DNA of 40,969 nucleotides from assembly GCA_017548985.1 (NCBI GenBank), contig JAFYYW010000034.1:1-40969 (forward strand), written 5' to 3'. Made by a program: the position numbers and the translations under genes. The DNA comes from Bacteroidales bacterium (GTDB lineage: Bacteria > Bacteroidota > Bacteroidia > Bacteroidales > UBA932). This document shows positions 24,565-29,695 of the stretch, piece by piece; the first letter of the stretch is position 1, and the number at the start of each line of letters is the position of its first letter. The notes below the pieces were generated by a model. The model worked only from the letters and a program-made list of their open reading frames with translations. It ran no database searches and was not told the origin of the DNA.

Positions 24565-26055
24565 ATGAAATACTACGACAAACTTATATTCGAGCTTTCC
24601 AAGGAAGGCCGTACCGGGTATTCACTTCCCAAGACTTCGGTCCCTGAGCCTGTCGAAGGGCCGGCGATTCCCACCAGCCTTCTTCGTTCCGAGGCTCCCG
24701 CTCTGCCGCAGGTGAGTGAAGTGGATGTGGTGAGGCACTACACCAATCTCTCCCAGATGAACTTCGGTGTCGACACCGGATTCTATCCTCTCGGGAGTTG
24801 CACGATGAAGTACAATCCCAAGATCAACGAGGAAATCGCCGGCATCAAGGGCTTCCAGGGGCTTCATCCTCTCCAGCCGGTATGTTCGGTCCAGGGGGCT
24901 CTTGAGGTCTATTACAATATGGACAAGGCCCTTTCGGCGATCACCGGCATGGCGGGATTCACATTCAACCCTTGCGCTGGCGCTCATGGAGAGCTTACCG
25001 GACTGATGATCATGCGTCAGTACCATCTGCTTCATGGTGATCTGGCCAGGACGAAGGTGATTGTGCCTGATAGTGCCCATGGAACGAACCCCGCTAGCGC
25101 CGCTGTTTGCGGATTGGAGGTGGTGGTCGTGAAATCCAATGCTGACGGTCTTGTCGATGTGGCTGATCTTAAGCCACTTCTGGGCCCTGATATCGCCGGT
25201 ATCATGATGACCAACCCGAACACCCTCGGCTTGTTCGAGAAGGAGATAGGGGAGATCGCGGCTCTCGTCCACGAGTGCGGAGGTCTGCTCTATTACGATG
25301 GGGCCAACATGAACCCGCTTATCGGCATGGCGCGTCCTGGAGATATGGGATTTGACATTCTCCACCTGAATCTCCATAAGTCATTCTCCACTCCTCACGG
25401 TGGTGGAGGCCCTGGCTCCGGCCCTGTCGGAGTATGTGAGAAATTGCTTCCTTACCTGCCTGTTCCTAAGGTCGTCAAGAAAGAGGACGGATCCTTCGGA
25501 GTAGTATGCGACTCTGAAAAGGCCGCCGGGCAGGTGTCAGGTTTCTTGGGTAATTTCGGGATCATTCTCAGGGCATATGCCTATATCCTCATGCTTGGCA
25601 AGCGGAATGTCAAATTGGTTGGCAAATATGCTACCCTCGGGGCTAACTACATTAAGGAGAGCCTCAAGGATTGTTACAAGCTTCCTATTCCTTCGGTCTG
25701 CAAGCATGAGTTCGTGTTCGACGGACTTGTCAATGACGGATCAAGGAAGGGCACTGATGACGAGAGGGAAGGCGCCACGACCTTGGATGTGGCCAAGCGG
25801 CTGTTGGACTTCGGCTTCCATGCTCCGACGATCTACTTCCCGCTTCTCTTCCACCAGGCTATCATGATAGAGCCCACAGAGACTGAGTCAGTCGAGACGC
25901 TGGACGCTTTCATCGAGGTCATGAGGAAGATCGCCGCTGAGGCCGCTGAGGATCCGGCTATCTTGAAAGCGGCTCCTCATAACGCGCCGATTACCCGCCC
26001 GGACGAGACGACCGCCGCGAGGCAGCCGGTCCTTAAGTTCCAGGACGAGATTTAG
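24565..26055 (+). CDS. gcvPB: Glycine dehydrogenase (decarboxylating) subunit 2
   Basis: 496 residues, 4 nt after gcvPA. The C-terminal half of P protein: VDTGFYPLGSCTMKYNPK near the start, GAHGELTGLMIM, DSAHGTNPASAA, and NLHKSFSTPHGGGGPG, with K272 as the PLP-binding lysine. It decarboxylates glycine and loads the aminomethyl group on the H-protein lipoyl arm. Near the N-terminus (about residues 26-32) is the peptide VPEPVEG, coded by a short sequence that resembles a repeat scattered in many bacterial genomes. This region is a few residues longer than I expect for the family. The gene ends the operon, and a strong terminator starts 13 nt after the stop. Confidence 0.96.
   Translation: MKYYDKLIFELSKEGRTGYSLPKTSVPEPVEGPAIPTSLLRSEAPALPQVSEVDVVRHYTNLSQMNFGVDTGFYPLGSCTMKYNPKINEEIAGIKGFQGLHPLQPVCSVQGALEVYYNMDKALSAITGMAGFTFNPCAGAHGELTGLMIMRQYHLLHGDLARTKVIVPDSAHGTNPASAAVCGLEVVVVKSNADGLVDVADLKPLLGPDIAGIMMTNPNTLGLFEKEIGEIAALVHECGGLLYYDGANMNPLIGMARPGDMGFDILHLNLHKSFSTPHGGGGPGSGPVGVCEKLLPYLPVPKVVKKEDGSFGVVCDSEKAAGQVSGFLGNFGIILRAYAYILMLGKRNVKLVGKYATLGANYIKESLKDCYKLPIPSVCKHEFVFDGLVNDGSRKGTDDEREGATTLDVAKRLLDFGFHAPTIYFPLLFHQAIMIEPTETESVETLDAFIEVMRKIAAEAAEDPAILKAAPHNAPITRPDETTAARQPVLKFQDEI
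24637..24660 (+). repeat. REP-like short sequence inside gcvPB
   Basis: The stretch includes TCCCTGAGCCTGTCGAAGGG, which I recognise from memory as a widely scattered intergenic and intragenic repeat. Its translations (SVPEPVEG in one strand, PFDRLRDRS in the other) recur in unrelated annotated proteins. Only one copy is in this window, so the call rests on recognition, not on local repetition. Confidence 0.45.
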
Positions 26056-26068
26056 CGTGAAATGAGAT

Positions 26069-26100
26069 ATCCGGCCGGGGAACCGACCGGATTCTTTTTT
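26069..26100 (+). terminator. Intrinsic terminator of the gcv operon
   Basis: ATCCGGCCGG (26069-26078), GGAA tetraloop, CCGACCGGAT (26083-26092), then TCTTTTTT. Nine of ten pairs form, very GC-rich, with a U-tract. Confidence 0.9.
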
Positions 26101-26109
26101 ACTAAAAAT

Positions 26110-26140
26110 TTTGCGGATTCACGGAATGTTTATATATTTG
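26110..26140 (+). promoter_or_regulatory. Promoter of tRNA-Ala
   Basis: TTTG (26110-26113), a 19-nt spacer, TATATTTG (26133-26140): a perfect consensus, 11 nt before the first tRNA base. It is a good internal reference for the -33/-7 signals used elsewhere in the window. Confidence 0.85.
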
Positions 26141-26151
26141 CAGTCCGAAAC

Positions 26152-26224
26152 GGGGTATTAGCTCAGTTGGTAGAGCGTTTGAATGGCATTCAAAAGGTCA
26201 GGAGTTCGATTCTCCTATGCTCCA
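26152..26224 (+). tRNA. tRNA-Ala (anticodon GGC)
   Basis: A complete 73-nt cloverleaf: acceptor 26152-26158 with 26217-26223, D arm GCTC/GAGC, anticodon stem TTTGA/TCAAA with loop ATGGCAT (anticodon GGC at 26185-26187), T arm AGGAG/CTCCT with loop TTCGATT, discriminator A at 26224. The G3-U70 wobble that marks alanine tRNAs is present. CCA is not encoded, so processing by RNase Z and CCA addition are needed. It has its own promoter and terminator and stands alone. Confidence 0.97.
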
Positions 26225-26225
26225 C

Positions 26226-26262
26226 AAAAAAGGACTGACTCATGAGAGCCAGTCCTTTTTTT
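26226..26262 (+). terminator. Terminator after tRNA-Ala, probably bidirectional
   Basis: AAAAAAGGACTG (26226-26237) pairs with CAGTCCTTTTTT (26250-26261), with a further T at 26262 and a small palindrome (CTCATGAG) in the loop. The A-run on the left means it can also stop minus-strand transcripts from the convergent gene ending at 26290. Confidence 0.9.
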
Positions 26263-26289
26263 GTTGTTATTCAGGTTATTAAGATAATC

Positions 26290-26760
26290 CTAAAACCTTA
26301 AGGCCAAGCCTATGCCGTTTGCGGTGGAGCCTACCGACAGGTTGGCGGCATGTGGTTTCGGACCGTATCTTTTCACGTAGTCATCCAGCATCCAATCCAG
26401 TTGCTTTTGTCCTTTCCTCCAGAGGGGTATCCCGGCTCCGAGGCTGCCGGCGAATCCAGCCAAACCAATTAATGTCGCTGCCGGGCTTTCATTGTTGATT
26501 CCCGCGCATGCGTATAGGGCGAACAAGGGCGCTGAGAGGAGACATAGGTCAACACCCCAGGACCTGGTCGCCCTGGCCTTGCGGTATTGGCTTCCATAAA
26601 TTGAGTAACCTACGGCGTCACTAAAAGGTGTCAGGTAAAGATACGGGTCGTAGACTTGCTCATCGGGCTCGAAGAGTTGAGATTCTTCTCTTACGATCAC
26701 TTGAGCCGAAAGGCTTCCTGAAATGGTCAGAACAGCCATCATTACCAGAAATTTTCTCAT
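26290..26760 (-). CDS. Small secreted/envelope protein of unknown function, divergent from blaI
   Basis: 156 residues from ATG 26760; a longer frame reaching 26952 runs through the operator and overlaps the start of blaI, so it is rejected. A signal peptide (1-20, ending LSAQ) is followed by a mature region with two hydrophobic stretches (about 77-97, LCLLSAPLFALYACAGI, and about 104-124, TLIGLAGFAGSLGAGIPLW). The end, GIGLALRF, looks like a terminal outer-membrane beta-strand with final Phe. I do not recognise the family. It shares a 148-nt intergenic region holding a palindromic operator with the BlaI-type repressor gene, so it is probably under the same control. It may be an output or sensor-side partner of that system; this is inference. 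Confidence 0.72.
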   Translation of the reverse strand: MRKFLVMMAVLTISGSLSAQVIVREESQLFEPDEQVYDPYLYLTPFSDAVGYSIYGSQYRKARATRSWGVDLCLLSAPLFALYACAGINNESPAATLIGLAGFAGSLGAGIPLWRKGQKQLDWMLDDYVKRYGPKPHAANLSVGSTANGIGLALRF

Positions 26761-26834
26761 ATCTTCAAGTTTTTGTGATGATTTTATGTTTTGCAAAAAG
26801 CAAGCCGCGTCTTCACTCCGAAAGATTTGCGTAA

Positions 26835-26857
26835 ATCTCCTAAATTTATTAGGAGAT
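26835..26857. promoter_or_regulatory. Palindromic operator, probable BlaI-family binding site
   Basis: ATCTCCTAA (26835-26843), centre ATTTA, TTAGGAGAT (26849-26857): perfect 9-bp arms. It sits between the divergent envelope-protein gene and blaI, 51 nt before the blaI ATG. The right arm contains the TTAG that stands at -33 spacing from the blaI -7 element. BlaI/MecI proteins bind such dyads as dimers and auto-repress. The sequence differs from the classical TACA/TGTA operators. Confidence 0.65.
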
Positions 26858-26879
26858 ATAAATAAATTAACTATATTCG
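26849..26879 (+). promoter_or_regulatory. Promoter of the blaI operon
   Basis: TTAG (26849-26852), a 19-nt spacer, TATATTCG (26872-26879). Each box has one mismatch from consensus, and the -33 box is inside the right arm of the palindrome, so repressor binding would block the polymerase. The ATG is 29 nt after the -7 box. Confidence 0.55.
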
Positions 26880-26908
26880 CGTATAAACGTCTTATATGCA
26901 GGATAGAG

Positions 26909-27274
26909 ATGAAGCAGACATTAACAGCGAAAGAAGAGATGCTGATGAACATTTTCTGGACTCATGAGCCATTGTTTATCAGAGACTTAATCAGTTTTAT
27001 CCCAGAGCCGAAGCCCCATTACAACACGGTGGCGACTTTGGTTAAGTTTTTGGAGGAGAAGGGGTTCGTGGAGAGGGAGCCGATGGCGAACTCCTTCCGT
27101 TACAAGGTGAGGATAAGCGAACGGCAGTATCGCGGGAAAACGGTTTCCGATGTCGTCGCCCGCTATTATGACAACTCCTATCTCAGTTTGGTTTCCCAGT
27201 TCGTTGAGGAAGATAAGATGGATCTTAAGGAGCTGAAAGACCTGGTAGCGCGAATTGAAAAGAACACGAAATGA
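26909..27274 (+). CDS. BlaI/MecI/CopY-family transcriptional repressor
   Basis: 121 residues from ATG 26909, the normal size for BlaI. An upstream in-frame extension to 26723 would cross the operator and promoter and is discarded. The N-terminal winged helix is clear: TAKEEMLMNIFW, LFIRDLISFIP, then the recognition helix and wing PHYNTVATLVKFLEEKGFVERE (about 32-53). The C-terminal helix is a dimerisation region ending in charged residues. Family members repress their own operon and are inactivated by proteolysis triggered by a membrane M56 peptidase. That peptidase is the next gene, overlapping by 4 nt (ATGA). Confidence 0.92.
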   Translation: MKQTLTAKEEMLMNIFWTHEPLFIRDLISFIPEPKPHYNTVATLVKFLEEKGFVEREPMANSFRYKVRISERQYRGKTVSDVVARYYDNSYLSLVSQFVEEDKMDLKELKDLVARIEKNTK

Positions 27275-28521
27275 CACCGTTTTTATTATATATAGCGCGA
27301 GGAGGCCTGTATCTGGGCCTGTTCTACGCCTTTTACTTGCTGGTGATGCGCCGTACGACGTTCTTCAGGTTGAACCGGGTGCTCCTGCTGGCTGGAAGTT
27401 ATCTTTGCCTGCTGCTGCCGCTCATCCGTCTCAGGAGCGTATCGGCCGCCAGTATCACCTCAGGATTGACTATCGCGGGAGTCGGGGCAGAATCGGGGGA
27501 ACTGGATCTTCAGGCTACAATCCCTTGGAAGGAAGTCTTGCTGGCCATTTACTTAATCGGCACTTTGATCACCCTTGCCCTCTTCCTGATATCTGCCAGG
27601 AAGATGTGCCAAACGATTCGAAAGGGCGAATCCACGAAGTGTGAAGGCTGCAGGCTGGTCATCTTGGAACAGGATGCTCCATCCTTCAGCTGGGGCCGGA
27701 AGGTTGTGATGAGCCGGAAGGACCTCCATGACAATCCTGCCATTTTTACCCACGAACTGATGCACGTACAGTGCCGGCATTCACGTGACCTGGTCCTGTT
27801 TATGCCTCTTCAGATTCTTCTCTGGTGGAATCCACTGGTGTGGGTCACAAGGGAAGAGCTGCGCCTCCTGCACGAGTACGAGGCCGATGAAGGAGTCATC
27901 AAACAAGGCATCGATGCTTCTAAATATCAATTACTTCTTGTGCGGAAAGCCGTGGGGGAACATCGTTTCTCCCTGGCCAGCGGTTTCCAGCACGCAAAAC
28001 TTAAAAACAGAATTACCATGATGCTCAAACCTGCTTCTTCCGGCTGGATACGCTGGTCGTACCTGGCCTTGATCCCCGTTCTGGCGGCATTTATGTTCGC
28101 CTGTAATCCTGTCAGGAATAGCGATGATCCCACTCCCGATCCCGAACAAGAATTACCGGATGTTCAGGAAACCAGGTCAGCCGAATCTTCGGAGCAAGAT
28201 GCTGTCCCGTTCCAACTCATCGAGAAGAAACCTACTTTCAACGGAGGTGATGCCTCTGATTTTTCCAAATGGGTCAACAGCCAGCTCCATTATCCCGAGC
28301 AAGCCAAAAAAGATGGAGCCCAAGGTAGGGTGATCCTACAGTTCACCATTGGTACCGACGGCGAAATGCGCGATATCAAAGTGCTTCGTGGTGTCAGCGA
28401 GGAACTGGACGCTGAGGCGCTCCGGGTAATCTCATCTTCCCCGAAGTGGGAACCGGGTATGCGTGACGGGAAAGCTGTTCCTGTAACCTATACTTTCCCC
28501 GTAGTATATCAACTGAGATGA
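27271..28521 (+). CDS. BlaR1-like M56 metallopeptidase fused to a TonB C-terminal domain
   Basis: 416 residues. Transmembrane helices lie at about 5-27, 37-55, 87-108 and 263-279. The zinc peptidase core has HELMH (161-165) and EYEADEGVI (202-210), with E205 the likely third ligand region, on the cytosolic side. In place of the BlaR1 penicillin-binding sensor, the periplasmic C-terminus has a Pro/Asp/Glu-rich linker (about 283-312) and a TonB C-terminal domain (about 330-416: YPEQAKKDGAQGRVILQFTI, DIKVLRG). TM4 ends in FMFAC-N (C279), which resembles a lipobox. The expected role is to sense an envelope cue and trigger cleavage of the BlaI repressor. It overlaps both neighbours by 4 nt (ATGA at 27271 and 28518). 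Confidence 0.9.
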   Translation: MTPFLLYIARGGLYLGLFYAFYLLVMRRTTFFRLNRVLLLAGSYLCLLLPLIRLRSVSAASITSGLTIAGVGAESGELDLQATIPWKEVLLAIYLIGTLITLALFLISARKMCQTIRKGESTKCEGCRLVILEQDAPSFSWGRKVVMSRKDLHDNPAIFTHELMHVQCRHSRDLVLFMPLQILLWWNPLVWVTREELRLLHEYEADEGVIKQGIDASKYQLLLVRKAVGEHRFSLASGFQHAKLKNRITMMLKPASSGWIRWSYLALIPVLAAFMFACNPVRNSDDPTPDPEQELPDVQETRSAESSEQDAVPFQLIEKKPTFNGGDASDFSKWVNSQLHYPEQAKKDGAQGRVILQFTIGTDGEMRDIKVLRGVSEELDAEALRVISSSPKWEPGMRDGKAVPVTYTFPVVYQLR

Positions 28522-29693
28522 GAAAGGGTTTTCTTATAATGCTTTTGATCATGGTCTGCGCACCGCTGGGTGCGCAGACCACCCATCGTGATTCAGTACT
28601 GGCCGAAGCTCGGTACCTTAAGAGTATCTACCGTACCGATGATGCCATAGAAAAGCTCTCGTCATTAGTGCGGCCTGGTTCCATGGACGAAGGTGTGCTG
28701 GCTGAACTGGCCGACTGCCATTTCCAGAGCGGAGCATATGAGGATGCCATCGGATCCTATTATATGCTGTCTTCATTTGCCCAGGACAACATACTTTACA
28801 AGATCCGGCTGATGCAGGCCTCATATCGGCTGAAGGCCTATACTCAGAGCATCCAGGCCGGCCAGGCGGTTCTTCAGATGGACTCTATTCCCGCGGTCGT
28901 CAGTTTCGTTGGTGACGCCTTCAAACAGATGGATAAAGCCGATTCGGCATTATGGTACTACCGTAAATCCTTGGCTTTGAAGCCGATGAATGAATCGGTC
29001 CTGTCCAAGGCGATGGGCATTCTCCTCGATTCTGAAAACTACGACGGGGCTATTGCCCTTAGCGAGCCTTTTCTGGCCGAAGACCCTGACAACATGACGA
29101 TCGCGCCACTTCAGGGAGTGGCCTATTATCGGAAAGGAGATTATGAGACCTCGAGCAAGGTGTTTCAGCGGCAGGAGGATATAGGCAATGACACTTACCC
29201 CATACACTATTATCTGGGACAGAGTTATTGGCATACACTTGTGATATACCGGGCCCAGGAAGAGCTGGTAGCTGCCTGGCAAATAGACTCCAGCGACGTG
29301 GGGTTGGCTTATGCCATCGCCGCTGTAAAAGCTGACGCTTACCGTCCTTTTGACAGGGATGTGAAACCTTGGCTGGACAAGGCCCTGAAAATGATGGAGC
29401 CGGATCCGGCCATGATGTCCCGTATTCATCAGCAATATGGTCTTGGATATTACAAGAAACAGGATTCATGGGACGAGGCCATCGGGCATTACAAGGAAGC
29501 CTACCGGTATAATCCCAAGTTCATCTCCGCTCTTTCCACCATCGCCTATTGCTACCAGATGAAGAAGGAATACAAGCAGGCCATCGAATGGTATGAGAAG
29601 TATCTGAAGGTCGCCCGTCCCGGATCGAACGGTTATGAGTTCGCCGTTGACAATATGAAATACCTTAAAGGTGAACTATTTATGGAGGAATAG
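28518..29693 (+). CDS. Periplasmic tetratricopeptide-repeat protein
   Basis: 391 residues with a signal peptide (1-19, ending LGAQ). TPR-type helix pairs cover most of the rest: for example AELADCHFQSGAYEDAIGSY (about 62-81), FVGDAFKQMDKADSALWYYRKSLALKP (about 130-156), a middle block around 190-240, and a well-formed C-terminal pair (about 308-370: YGLGYYKKQDSWDEAIGHYKEA, AYCYQMKKEYKQAIEWYEKYL). TPRs scaffold protein contacts, here probably in the periplasm. Coupled to the M56-TonB gene (ATGA) and 2 nt from the receptor gene, it is a candidate physical bridge between them. Codons 12-21 carry a perfect 12-bp inverted repeat that would fold in the mRNA near the start. Confidence 0.87.
   Translation: MRKGFLIMLLIMVCAPLGAQTTHRDSVLAEARYLKSIYRTDDAIEKLSSLVRPGSMDEGVLAELADCHFQSGAYEDAIGSYYMLSSFAQDNILYKIRLMQASYRLKAYTQSIQAGQAVLQMDSIPAVVSFVGDAFKQMDKADSALWYYRKSLALKPMNESVLSKAMGILLDSENYDGAIALSEPFLAEDPDNMTIAPLQGVAYYRKGDYETSSKVFQRQEDIGNDTYPIHYYLGQSYWHTLVIYRAQEELVAAWQIDSSDVGLAYAIAAVKADAYRPFDRDVKPWLDKALKMMEPDPAMMSRIHQQYGLGYYKKQDSWDEAIGHYKEAYRYNPKFISALSTIAYCYQMKKEYKQAIEWYEKYLKVARPGSNGYEFAVDNMKYLKGELFMEE
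28553..28580 (+). repeat. Perfect 12-bp inverted repeat in the TPR signal-peptide coding region
   Basis: GGTCTGCGCACC (28553-28564), loop GCTG, GGTGCGCAGACC (28569-28580). It lies 33 nt after the start codon. At RNA level it gives a very stable GC-rich hairpin without a U-tract, so it is not a terminator. Confidence 0.8.
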
Positions 29694-29695
29694 TA

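Noticed and set aside
27271..28521. Beta-lactam resistance sensor (BlaR1)
   Set aside because: The penicillin-binding transpeptidase-like domain is absent and the C-terminus is a TonB domain. No beta-lactamase is nearby.
28553..28580. Invertible-DNA recombination site or terminator at the 12-bp inverted repeat
   Set aside because: No second inverted copy or recombinase gene is seen in the window, and no U-tract follows, so these readings lack support. The hairpin itself is kept as a finding.
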